This document shows positions 1 to 5,041 of a DNA stretch of 8,800 bases, piece after piece. This stretch comes from an uncultured Clostridia bacterium (GTDB lineage: Bacteria; Bacillota; Clostridia; Oscillospirales; Ruminococcaceae): NCBI GenBank assembly GCA_947584825.1, contig CANPWR010000056.1:1-8800 (forward strand). Direction: 5' to 3'. The translations under genes were made by a program, and so were the position numbers. Numbering within the stretch: position 1 is the first letter of the stretch; each line of letters starts with the position of its first letter. The notes under the pieces are model-generated. The model was given only the letters and a program-made list of their open reading frames with translations, was not told the DNA's origin and searched no databases.

Positions 1-120
1 CCTCAGCCAGAGCTTAGTTCCCTTATTCTATGTGTTGGATTATAAAAACTGTGCTTGTTCGCACAAGGCAGAAAGTTTTTGCTGTGGGAAACAATTGAGT
101 TTCTCACTGTTAGTATTATA
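1..120 (-). ncRNA. Structured RNA or mRNA leader, partial at left edge; strand uncertain
   Basis: The stretch has no ORF but folds well. Bases 44-50 (AAAAACT) pair with 74-80 (AGTTTTT), and inside them CTTGT (54-58) pairs with ACAAG (63-67) around a TCGC loop. Outside an asymmetric internal loop (23-43 against 81-85), GTTCCC (17-22) pairs with GGGAAAC (86-92), leaving one A unpaired. The minus strand carries an extended -10 promoter just upstream, which predicts a minus transcript starting near 108 and leaving the window. A hairpin, a large asymmetric bubble and an outer stem recall 6S RNA, but the visible arms are shorter than usual and the closing stem is not visible. A leader of the next gene to the left is equally possible. 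The structure is seen; identity and strand are inferred. Confidence 0.35.
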
Positions 121-143
121 CCACTTGCAATTATAGTATACAA
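115..143 (-). promoter_or_regulatory. Extended -10 promoter reading off the left edge
   Basis: On the minus strand a perfect TATAAT (120-115) is preceded by TGG, forming an extended -10 (TGNTATAAT). A weak TTGTAT -35 (143-138) sits 17 bases upstream. The predicted start is near base 108, in front of the foldable element at 1-108. The same TGG-TATAAT arrangement occurs at both divergent promoters around 4363-4438, so it appears to be a normal promoter form in this genome. Confidence 0.5.
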
Positions 144-175
144 GAGGTAATATTCGACAAATACAAAGAAAATAA

Positions 176-574
176 TTAATCGTCTAAATCGGTTAAATCG
201 ACCTCACCGTTTTCAAGGTCAACCCTGTCGCTTCCGTCAATTTCAATTGAATCGTCGTCGTCATCGTCATCAACGTCGTCATCGTCGTCCTCGAACAGTT
301 CAGCAAATCGATCCATAAACAAGTCACCAAGCTTATCGAAAAGATCGTCGTCATCAACAGAAACAAGAACTTCTTCATTATCCTCGTAGGTAGACTTTAA
401 AATCACCACTTCGCCGTCATCGGCAAGAATTGCTTCATCATCCAAATAGGGAGTAAGTGCGTAGTATGTTTCACCCTCATACTCAAGAGAGTCCAGAAGT
501 TCAAACATTTGCTCCTGTCCATCTTCATCAACGAGCGTATACAAATCGGGCTGCATATCCATTTCTTCGTTCAT
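176..574 (-). CDS. DUF1292 (YrzB-like) acidic protein
   Basis: This 132-residue protein belongs by pattern to the small DUF1292/YrzB family of Firmicutes, whose function is unknown. Residues 10-75 form the conserved part: LYTLVDEDGQEQMFELLDSL, then a Y-E-G-E-TYYAL-TPY block and an acidic EVVILK strand. Residues 76-94 look helical (LFDKLGDLFMDRFAELF). Residues 96-108 are almost pure aspartate (five D, one V, seven D), followed by a short acidic tail. There is no signal peptide or membrane segment, so it should be cytosolic. The start is well supported: AGGAGG at 587-582 lies 7 bases before ATG (574). It has its own consensus promoter and a leader of about 97 bases. In other Firmicutes the family often lies beside ruvX (yrrK), but the neighbour here is outside the window. 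Family call is confident, function unknown. Confidence 0.85.
   Translation of the reverse strand: MNEEMDMQPDLYTLVDEDGQEQMFELLDSLEYEGETYYALTPYLDDEAILADDGEVVILKSTYEDNEEVLVSVDDDDLFDKLGDLFMDRFAELFEDDDDDVDDDDDDDSIEIDGSDRVDLENGEVDLTDLDD
252..290. repeat. GTC/ATC trinucleotide tract encoding the Asp run
   Basis: This is a run of GTC and ATC triplets on the plus strand (GAC/GAT aspartate codons on the coding minus strand), broken once by a valine codon. It encodes the polyaspartate segment of the DUF1292 protein. Mixing of GAC and GAT makes it an imperfect microsatellite; length changes by slippage would stay in frame. Confidence 0.7.
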
Positions 575-598
575 AATTAAACCTCCTAAGATAAATTT

Positions 599-621
599 AA
601 AAATATTATGAGCATATTTTT
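599..621. promoter_or_regulatory. AT-rich hairpin in the DUF1292 leader
   Basis: AAAAATAT (599-606) pairs with ATATTTTT (614-621) over a seven-base loop (TATGAGC), inside the predicted 5' leader of the DUF1292 mRNA. The loop octamer TATGAGCA (607-614) recurs at 658-665. There the leader could also form a 9-pair stem (minus-strand GTTGTGGTG with CACCATAAC, one G-U). These may be leader structures; no known riboswitch is recognised. Confidence 0.3.
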
Positions 622-678
622 ATACTAATAAAAAAGTTATGGTGTTTAAAAAAACAATATGAGCACCACAACATTTAA

Positions 679-707
679 ATTATAATATAAAATTTTCTAA
701 TTGTCAA
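679..707 (-). promoter_or_regulatory. Sigma-A promoter of the DUF1292 gene
   Basis: On the minus strand TTGACA (707-702), exactly 17 bases, then TATAAT (684-679): a perfect vegetative sigma-A consensus. The predicted start near 672 gives a leader of about 97 bases before ATG 574. It is divergent from the plus-strand promoter at 766-794. Confidence 0.8.
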
Positions 708-765
708 GCAGATTTTGTAAAAGTAATATTAAATAAAAAAATAATAAAAAAGTTGAAAAAAACTG

Positions 766-794
766 TTGACAACAACAAAAAGATGTGTTATATT
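766..794 (+). promoter_or_regulatory. Sigma-A promoter of the large non-coding transcript
   Basis: TTGACA (766-771), a 17-base spacer and TATATT (789-794) form a near-consensus promoter on the plus strand. A TATAAT lies at 794-799, but its spacing of 22 bases is too wide. Transcription is predicted to begin at about 801-803, at the start of a purine-rich stretch without a normal gene. Confidence 0.7.
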
Positions 795-870
795 ATAATT
801 GAAGAAAGGGAGAGATAAAGAAAGTTAAAGCTAAGTAATTTATTTCAAACTTGATTCATAAATTCTAATT

Positions 871-888
871 AAGGAGAAAGGTCCAATG
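871..888 (+). repeat. GTCC-RATG repeat, copy 1
   Basis: AAGGAGAAAGGTCCAATG. An SD-like AAGGAG lies 9 bases before ATG (886), which opens a three-codon ORF (M-K-Y-stop, 886-897). The AGGTC part can pair with GACCT at 909-913, placing the ATG in an internal loop. Confidence 0.55.
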
Positions 889-928
889 AAGTATTAATCT
901 TAATATTAGACCTACAGTAATAATAGGA

Positions 929-946
929 AAAGGAGAAAAGTCCGAT
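929..946 (+). repeat. GTCC-RATG repeat, copy 2
   Basis: An AAAGGAGAAAAGTCCGATG-type copy about 58 bases after copy 1. Its ATG (944) opens another three-codon ORF (M-C-Y-stop, 944-955). A bulged hairpin with a TGAAAG loop follows directly. Confidence 0.55.
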
Positions 947-998
947 GTGCTATTAATTAGGTATTGAAAGATACTAATGCGGGTCAAATTTTAGAGAT

Positions 999-1015
999 GG
1001 GAGAAAGGTCCGATG
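999..1015 (+). repeat. GTCC-RATG repeat, copy 3
   Basis: GGGAGAAAGGTCCGATG, about 69 bases after copy 2. The ATG (1013) opens a third three-codon ORF (M-N-R-stop, 1013-1024). Confidence 0.55.
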
Positions 1016-1160
1016 AACAGGTAAGTCTGAGAGATTTAAAAGCTTTGTTGCTATTAAGTTTAGGGGATTTAATCCAGTTAATTAGAATGAAAGGGTGTGG
1101 TAGGAATGTCAAAAAGAATTAAATCCTATCAAGACCGAATGATTAAAATTTAGAATGAAA

Positions 1161-1208
1161 GAGGCGAGTCCAATGGCAACAGCGGATTCATCAATTGGTC
1201 GCTTGTGA
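1161..1208 (+). repeat. Diverged repeat copy 4 with an 11-residue mini-ORF
   Basis: GAGGCGAGTCCAATG (1161-1175) keeps the GTCCAATG core but has a changed purine part. Its ATG (1173) opens an ORF of 11 codons plus stop (MATADSSIGRL, to 1208). A separate 15-codon mini-ORF at 1106-1153, preceded by GGTAGGA, lacks the motif. Neither can be called a gene from one sequence. Confidence 0.35.
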
Positions 1209-1501
1209 TTAGTTTGAAAGTAATATTGAAATCTAAGTTCAGAATATGATTAACTGACAAAGATTTAAAATTAGTTTAAGTTAAATATCGCTAAATTTCA
1301 AGCGAGCATTGGTGTAAGTATCAAGAATGGAAAATAAAATGAATTTAATAAGAAAATAATATTCAAAATTATGTTGGTGCTTAACGGATGCAGTGTTAAG
1401 ACTAAGTGATTTAAGACTGTAGGGGTAAGTCGGAAGAGTAAAACCGCTTATGACAGCAGAATTAAATGTGATTTAGATTATAAATTGAATATGAATATAT
1501 T

Positions 1502-1530
1502 AAGACCGATACTAAACGTATCGGTCTTTT
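1502..1530 (+). terminator. Intrinsic terminator of the large transcript
   Basis: AAGACCGATAC (1502-1512) and GTATCGGTCTT (1518-1528) form a perfect 11-bp stem around the five-base loop TAAAC, with T-rich sequence after it (TTTTAATGTTTT). The opposite direction has no T tract, so it acts on the plus strand and closes the transcript that begins near 801. Confidence 0.8.
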
Positions 1531-1559
1531 AATGTTTTGTCTTAATCTGTCACATTTTA

Positions 1560-1588
1560 TTGACTTTTGGAATAATATATTTTATCAG
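1560..1588 (+). promoter_or_regulatory. Promoter of the second structured RNA
   Basis: TTGACT (1560-1565), a 17-base spacer and TATCAG (1583-1588) give a good -35 and a moderate -10. The predicted start, about 1595, coincides with the first base of the AAAAAGCTCC arm that closes the RNA fold. That match supports the call despite the weak -10. Confidence 0.5.
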
Positions 1589-1594
1589 TGGATT

Positions 1595-1859
1595 AAAAAG
1601 CTCCTATGTGCAGGGAGTGGCATAAGGGGATAACGTGAAAATTCACGTACGCTTGCGAGCGTTAAGTAGAAGACCAGTACTAGAGTTCTACCAATGAAAA
1701 CGGCTCGCAAAACCGAAGAATTGTATACCCTTGTATTGTAAAGGTATAGTGATTAATATTCCGGATGTATGTTCATTTATGTCCATAGGGGAGCTTTCAG
1801 CACGGAGCTTTTATATTCACTGTAAAATAAATGTGGGTGCACCGATTTGGTACACCCAC
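1595..1859 (+). ncRNA. Compact structured RNA, raiA-like candidate
   Basis: About 200 bases of non-coding DNA form a closed multi-hairpin fold. AAAGCTCC (1597-1604) pairs with GGAGCTTT (1790-1797), extended by TATG/CATA (1605-1608 with 1784-1787). Inside are ACGTGA/TCACGT (1633-1638, 1643-1648), ACGCT/AGCGT (1649-1653, 1658-1662), GTAGAA/TTCTAC (1666-1671, 1686-1691) and TATACC-TT/AAGGTATA (1724-1732, 1741-1748, one bulged C). TTGCGAGC (1653-1660) is fully complementary to GCTCGCAA (1703-1710), a likely pseudoknot or alternative helix. The transcript would end at the 1833-1859 terminator. Size, closing helix and long-range pairing suit the raiA motif RNA of Firmicutes, but no raiA gene is near and the family consensus was not available. 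Structured RNA is likely; the family name is a guess. Confidence 0.65.
1833..1859. terminator. Bidirectional terminator between structured RNA and LCP gene
   Basis: GTGGGTGCACC (1833-1843) and GGTACACCCAC (1849-1859) pair, with one C-A mismatch, around GATTT. TTTAATTTTAATTT follows on the plus strand and ATTTATTTTA on the minus strand. It can end the plus-strand RNA and the convergent LCP mRNA, whose stop codon is about 20 bases away. Confidence 0.75.
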
Positions 1860-1880
1860 TTTAATTTTAATTTAATGACC

Positions 1881-3542
1881 TTAATAGCCGTAAATTGTTT
1901 TTCTAAGCAGTGCTGAATTTTTATCAAAGTCTACAACAAGTATTGAAGAACCTCCTGCGCCTGTTCCGTATTCCCAATACCTCTCATCTGATGTGCTGTC
2001 TTCATCGCCGTAAGGAATTCTCATCTCAATGCGTTCATATCCAAGAATAAACGGCGCTCTCAACGACAGGAAATATAGCTGATTCTTTGTCAAATTTGTT
2101 GTGATTTGAGGGAGAACATTCTCAAGCATTTTATTAATATCAGAAATTCCTGCACCCTTGATTTTATCTATAATCATATTCAGAACTTTTCTCTGACGGT
2201 CTGTTCTGCCGAAGTCGGTACCTGTTGTTCCTGCAATATGCCTTATTCTTGCATATGCAAGAGCCTGATTTCCATTCATATGGATTTTTCCGCCCTCTGT
2301 AAGATAGTCAGTGCCTTGATCATTTTTAAGGTACTTGTTCTGTTCTCCAAGCGGATCTGTCATAGCCTGTGCTTCTGCATCTGAGATTTTAATGTCCAAA
2401 CCTCCTAGAGCATCGATAATATCAATAAATGAGAAGAAATCTATCTGTATATAATGGTCTATCTGAACATTAAAGTTTTGTTCAATGGTGTCCATAACAA
2501 GCTCGGGACCGCCGTTATTAAATGCAGCATTAATTTTATTTTCTCCAAATCCCGGAATTTCAACAAACATATCTCTCATAAATGAGGTCTGTACAAGCTG
2601 TTTGCTGTCCTTGTTAATGGATAAAAGGATCATAGAATCGGAACGTGCTCTTTCATCTTCAGTTCTTGAATCGCTGCCGATAATAAGAATATTCTCAACC
2701 TTATCTGATGAAATAACGCTTGCAGAGTTTGCAACTCTGTCGCCTGTGTCTACCAAATTCATAAGGCCTATATAGTGAAGAATCAATGCAGACAGAAGTC
2801 CAAATACAATTAAAACCAACAGAATCAGGATAAGCAAAAACTTCTTAAATGTAAATTTTCTTTTCTTCTTACCTTTTCTGTTTCGGTTGTCGTTCCTGTC
2901 AAAATCGTCATATCTTTCTCGAGGTCGGTAGTCTCTTTCATAATCCCTGTCGTTATAACCTCTTTGCGTACGGTTGTTTGACTGAGTTCGTCTTCTGTTT
3001 TGGTAATTCTGATTTTCTCTATAATTGCCGTTGCGTCTTGGCGGAGGATTTTGATTTCTGTTCGGGTAGCTTCTGTTTTGATTACCTCTGTTCTGATTTC
3101 CTCTGCCTTGATTCTGACCGCGCCTTGTATAGCGGTCTTCGTAACCTAAGTCGTTTTGATTGTACATTTTAGCTTGTCCGTTTCCTTTGTTTTGATTTTG
3201 GTATTCGTAATACGGGCTTTGTCCGTTTTCATTGTAGTAATCATCATAAGGATTTTGCCCATAATCATTATAACCGTTTTGACCATTATAGTATCTATCG
3301 TTATTTGAGCGTTTGTAATTAGGATTCTGGAAGGGATTTTCTTTTCGGGTATCTCTGTAGGGATCTACATCTATATTAATTTCTTCGTGAAAACCTTTTG
3401 CAAATTCTGCACCGAGTTCTTCCTCCTTAGGCTCTGCACTAAATGCTCTATCATAATAATCAGTAAAATTCTCTTTGTGCTTATCACCTTTAAAATGATA
3501 AGTTCCGTCGTTATTTACGGAATTGTCGTCGTTTTGTCTCAT
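1881..3542 (-). CDS. LCP (LytR-CpsA-Psr) family cell-wall polymer transferase
   Basis: This 553-residue protein has an N-terminal cytoplasmic tail (1-233), one membrane helix (about 235-256) and an extracellular LCP domain (about 283-465). LCP proteins transfer undecaprenyl-linked polymers such as teichoic acid or capsule onto peptidoglycan. Family hallmarks are visible: ILIIGSDSR (285-293), SFMRD (320-324), KINAAF (336-341), LGGLDI (379-384), ARIRH (431-435) and GRTDRQR (445-451), which supply the conserved Asp and Arg residues. Residues about 70-225 are low complexity, rich in N, Q, R, Y and G, ending in a basic KGKKKRK patch before the membrane. That tail is far longer than usual. The gene has its own promoter inside the end of the HAD gene. 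The ribosome binding site is displaced 28 bases from ATG 3542 by a palindrome. Family is certain; the polymer is unknown. Confidence 0.92.
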   Translation of the reverse strand: MRQNDDNSVNNDGTYHFKGDKHKENFTDYYDRAFSAEPKEEELGAEFAKGFHEEINIDVDPYRDTRKENPFQNPNYKRSNNDRYYNGQNGYNDYGQNPYDDYYNENGQSPYYEYQNQNKGNGQAKMYNQNDLGYEDRYTRRGQNQGRGNQNRGNQNRSYPNRNQNPPPRRNGNYRENQNYQNRRRTQSNNRTQRGYNDRDYERDYRPRERYDDFDRNDNRNRKGKKKRKFTFKKFLLILILLVLIVFGLLSALILHYIGLMNLVDTGDRVANSASVISSDKVENILIIGSDSRTEDERARSDSMILLSINKDSKQLVQTSFMRDMFVEIPGFGENKINAAFNNGGPELVMDTIEQNFNVQIDHYIQIDFFSFIDIIDALGGLDIKISDAEAQAMTDPLGEQNKYLKNDQGTDYLTEGGKIHMNGNQALAYARIRHIAGTTGTDFGRTDRQRKVLNMIIDKIKGAGISDINKMLENVLPQITTNLTKNQLYFLSLRAPFILGYERIEMRIPYGDEDSTSDERYWEYGTGAGGSSILVVDFDKNSALLRKTIYGY

Positions 3543-3550
3543 ATTTATGA

Positions 3551-3568
3551 TTATGCTTTTAAAAGCAT
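3551..3568 (-). CDS. Possible five-codon leader ORF (MLLKA) before the LCP gene
   Basis: On the minus strand an AGGAGG (3576-3571) is followed after two bases by ATG (3568), then CTT TTA AAA GCA TAA. This tiny ORF ends 8 bases before the LCP start codon, out of frame with it. The spacing from AGGAGG to this ATG is short for efficient initiation. It may be a leader peptide allowing coupled re-initiation on the LCP gene, or a by-product of the palindrome that makes up the same bases. Confidence 0.25.
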   Translation of the reverse strand: MLLKA

Positions 3569-3576
3569 TTCCTCCT
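3553..3576 (-). promoter_or_regulatory. Ribosome binding site separated from ATG by a 16-bp palindrome
   Basis: AGGAGG (3576-3571) lies 28 bases upstream of the LCP start, too far for normal use. Between them is the perfect palindrome ATGCTTTTAAAAGCAT (3553-3568). In RNA it can form a 6-bp hairpin with a TTAA loop, cutting the effective spacing to about 12 bases. No other ATG, GTG or TTG in frame lies closer to the AGGAGG. Confidence 0.6.
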
Positions 3577-3636
3577 TTTGCTTTTATTGGGAGTATTTAT
3601 TTATATTTATGTTTTTTGATTTCTACCGCTTGATTT

Positions 3637-3678
3637 TGACAGTAAAGTCATTATATAGTCTTTGCACAAAAAAGTCAA
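3637..3678 (-). promoter_or_regulatory. Sigma-A promoter of the LCP gene
   Basis: TTGACT (3678-3673), 17 bases, TATAAT (3655-3650) on the minus strand. The -35 overlaps the TGA stop codon of the HAD gene (3677-3675). The predicted start is near 3643, giving a leader of about 100 bases. A small inverted repeat, TGAC-6-GTCA (3637-3650), covers the start region and could be an operator, though it is short. Confidence 0.75.
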
Positions 3679-4340
3679 ATAATCTGATTTTTTGTATTTT
3701 CTAAAACTTCAACGAGTAAATCAAGACTGTCAATTCGCCTGAACAAAATCTTTCTTAATTCTTCGTCAGGCTCTGATAAATCAGGAACCATAACAGCCTT
3801 ACATCCTGCACTGTGTGCAGAGATGATACCGTTAGGGGAATCTTCCAAAGCAATAGCTTCACAGGGAAGTACATCAAGCTCTTCGCAGGCTCTTAAATAA
3901 ATATCAGGGTGAGGTTTTCCGTTTTGTACCATAGTTGCACAGACTATCTTATCAAAATATTTTGTCACATTTATTATATCAAGATACATTGACGCACGTT
4001 TTAAATCTGTTGCAGTTGCAACAGCCGTTTTATATCCGTTATCTTTCAGATATACCAATAGTTCGTCAAGACCTTTTTTCTTTTCAATACCGTATTTTAG
4101 TATGTAGTTGTTCATAAGCTCAATACGTTTAGCACGCACTTTCTGATAGTCAAAATCTTCGCCAAACCGCTTTTTCAACTTTGCCTCTGTCAGTTTACCT
4201 GCAAGACTTCTTATAGAAAGGACATCCTCTCTTGTCATATCAAAACCAAAGCTCTCAGCGGATTCAATCCAGAACCGCATAAGAAGCTTTTCCGTGTCTA
4301 TCATAAGACCGTCCATATCAAAAATAACTGCTTTAACCAT
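3675..4340 (-). CDS. HAD-family phosphatase, beta-phosphoglucomutase-like subclass
   Basis: This 221-residue soluble protein belongs to the haloacid dehalogenase superfamily, subclass with an alpha-helical cap after motif I. Motif I is IFDMDGLMIDTE (nucleophile D8, acid/base D10). The cap spans roughly 16-85. Motif II is AVATAT (T109), motif III is the lysine of NGKPHPD (K142), and motif IV is ALEDSPNGI (E166, D167). DMDGL, GKPHPD and EDSPNGI are typical of beta-phosphoglucomutase and small sugar-phosphate phosphatases, but the substrate cannot be read from sequence. The length is normal and all catalytic residues are present. GGAGA (4351-4347) lies 6 bases before ATG 4340. It has its own divergent promoter, and its stop codon overlaps the LCP promoter. 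Confidence 0.9.
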   Translation of the reverse strand: MVKAVIFDMDGLMIDTEKLLMRFWIESAESFGFDMTREDVLSIRSLAGKLTEAKLKKRFGEDFDYQKVRAKRIELMNNYILKYGIEKKKGLDELLVYLKDNGYKTAVATATDLKRASMYLDIINVTKYFDKIVCATMVQNGKPHPDIYLRACEELDVLPCEAIALEDSPNGIISAHSAGCKAVMVPDLSEPDEELRKILFRRIDSLDLLVEVLENTKNQII

Positions 4341-4362
4341 AATTTATCTCCGTTTCATTATT

Positions 4363-4391
4363 ATTATACCACAAAATATATAAAGTGTCTA
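4363..4391 (-). promoter_or_regulatory. Extended -10 promoter of the HAD gene
   Basis: On the minus strand TAGACA (4391-4386), 17 bases ending in TGG, then TATAAT (4368-4363). A 5/6 match at -35 and a perfect extended -10 predict a start near 4356 and a short leader of about 15 bases. Confidence 0.75.
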
Positions 4392-4409
4392 ATTCTGAAA
4401 TTGTAAATG

Positions 4410-4438
4410 TTGCTATAAGTTTATAAATATGGTATAAT
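4410..4438 (+). promoter_or_regulatory. Extended -10 promoter of the small membrane protein gene
   Basis: TTGCTA (4410-4415), 17 bases ending in TGG, then TATAAT (4433-4438). The predicted start is near 4445, about 20 bases before ATG 4465. It is divergent from the HAD promoter; the two -35 boxes are about 20 bases apart, so one regulator could affect both. Confidence 0.7.
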
Positions 4439-4464
4439 AATCAAGAAAAGATGTGGTGATTATT

Positions 4465-5025
4465 ATGAAAGAAAAAATACTTTATACGATTGCAAGAATA
4501 GGAATTCTGCTGATGGCAAATGTCATATGCTCAATACTTGCGATAACTCTTGTTTCGTGGATTTCCAATTTATTTGTAACAGGAAGCGGAGGAAAAATCA
4601 AAATCAGGGAGGCTTTCTTTGAAGGCGGAATCTACTCTTTTGTTGCGTGGATTCTAGTACTAATTATTTTGTTGGTCTTATTTATTGACGATGGGGTAAA
4701 GCATTCAGCATATGAAAGCTATGATAGTACGTCAACATCAATCGTTCTTATATTGATGTTTGCGGTTTATTATATTCCGATTTTATTTATGAACAAAACT
4801 TCAGGGAACACAGAAACTGGATTTAAGGGATTTTATTTTCCGTGCAAATGGATAAGCGAGAGGTTTTCTCTTTCCTATGAGGTTTCGGCGCTTATCAGTA
4901 TTGGAATAACGTTAATCCTGTGTTTAATTGTATATGTGATAGCTCATGCAGTATATATGAAAAAGCATCCGGTTCTTGATTGGAGAGTTAAGAACCCGAA
5001 TGCGGATTATGCATCAAAGGAATAG
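4465..5025 (+). CDS. Small four-helix membrane protein, function unknown
   Basis: This 186-residue protein has about four hydrophobic segments (roughly residues 10-35, 55-74, 92-109 and 138-162), a charged stretch after the first, and a hydrophilic C-terminal tail (163-186) containing KKHPVLDWRVKNPNADY. No catalytic motif or family signature is recognised. ATG 4465 is preferred over the in-frame GTG at 4453, because TGGTGAT (4454-4460), which matches the GGTGAT part of the extended Shine-Dalgarno complement, sits about 5 bases before it. It is the only ordinary protein gene on the plus strand here. It is transcribed alone from its own promoter and ends at the long palindromic terminator. Its role cannot be inferred from its neighbours. 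Confidence 0.75.
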   Translation: MKEKILYTIARIGILLMANVICSILAITLVSWISNLFVTGSGGKIKIREAFFEGGIYSFVAWILVLIILLVLFIDDGVKHSAYESYDSTSTSIVLILMFAVYYIPILFMNKTSGNTETGFKGFYFPCKWISERFSLSYEVSALISIGITLILCLIVYVIAHAVYMKKHPVLDWRVKNPNADYASKE

Positions 5026-5041
5026 TAGGGGATAAATACCT

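Larger units (their letters stand above)
801..1530 (+). ncRNA. Large unassigned non-coding transcript, about 730 nt
   Basis: The unit is bounded by a near-consensus promoter (766-794) and a strong plus-strand terminator (1502-1528). No reading frame on either strand looks like a protein gene. A hand count of 801-1500 gives about 150 G against about 63 C, a one-strand bias expected if the plus-strand RNA is what matters. It contains four copies of a GTCCRATG motif and local hairpins: AGGTC/GACCT (879-883 with 909-913), a bulged ATTAGGTAT/ATACTAAT stem in about 957-978 with a TGAAAG loop, TCGCT/AGCGA (1288-1292 with 1301-1305), and CTTAAC/GTTAAG (1380-1385 with 1395-1400). No family is recognised with certainty. 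Large ornate RNAs such as ROOL, GOLLD or OLE are comparable in size only. A degraded gene is the main alternative. Confidence 0.5.

Noticed and set aside
1..25. TPP riboswitch on the minus strand (GGCTGAGG near the edge)
   Set aside because: Only a short CTGAG-like piece is present, the preceding bases do not fit well, and the rest is outside the window.
871..1020. RNase P RNA, because GAGAAAGGTCC resembles the GAGGAAAGTCC core
   Set aside because: The motif occurs several times, and the other conserved RNase P blocks (for example the matching ACAGAAA-type 3' block) are not seen.
1081..1110. T-box leader, because AAGGGTGTGGTAG resembles the T-box sequence
   Set aside because: The match is partial. 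No terminator/antiterminator pair or downstream aminoacyl-tRNA or amino acid gene follows on this strand.
801..1530. CsrB-like sponge RNA with repeated GGA motifs
   Set aside because: I count only about 11 GGA triplets in 730 bases, about what base composition predicts, and most are not in hairpin loops.
1595..1797. 6S RNA, because of the long closing stem and about 200-nt length
   Set aside because: The interior contains several separate hairpins and a likely pseudoknot, not the single rod with a central bubble expected for 6S RNA.
1731..1916. 61-residue plus-strand ORF
   Set aside because: It has no ribosome binding site, runs through the structured RNA and terminator, and overlaps the LCP 3' end.
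3030..3130. Short direct repeats resembling a CRISPR array
   Set aside because: They are the irregular codons of the NQ/RG-rich tail of the LCP protein, without uniform repeats or spacers, and no cas genes are present.
2106..3704. Several plus-strand ORFs opposite the LCP gene
   Set aside because: They are antisense shadows with no ribosome binding sites and compositions typical of reverse-complement low-complexity coding sequence.
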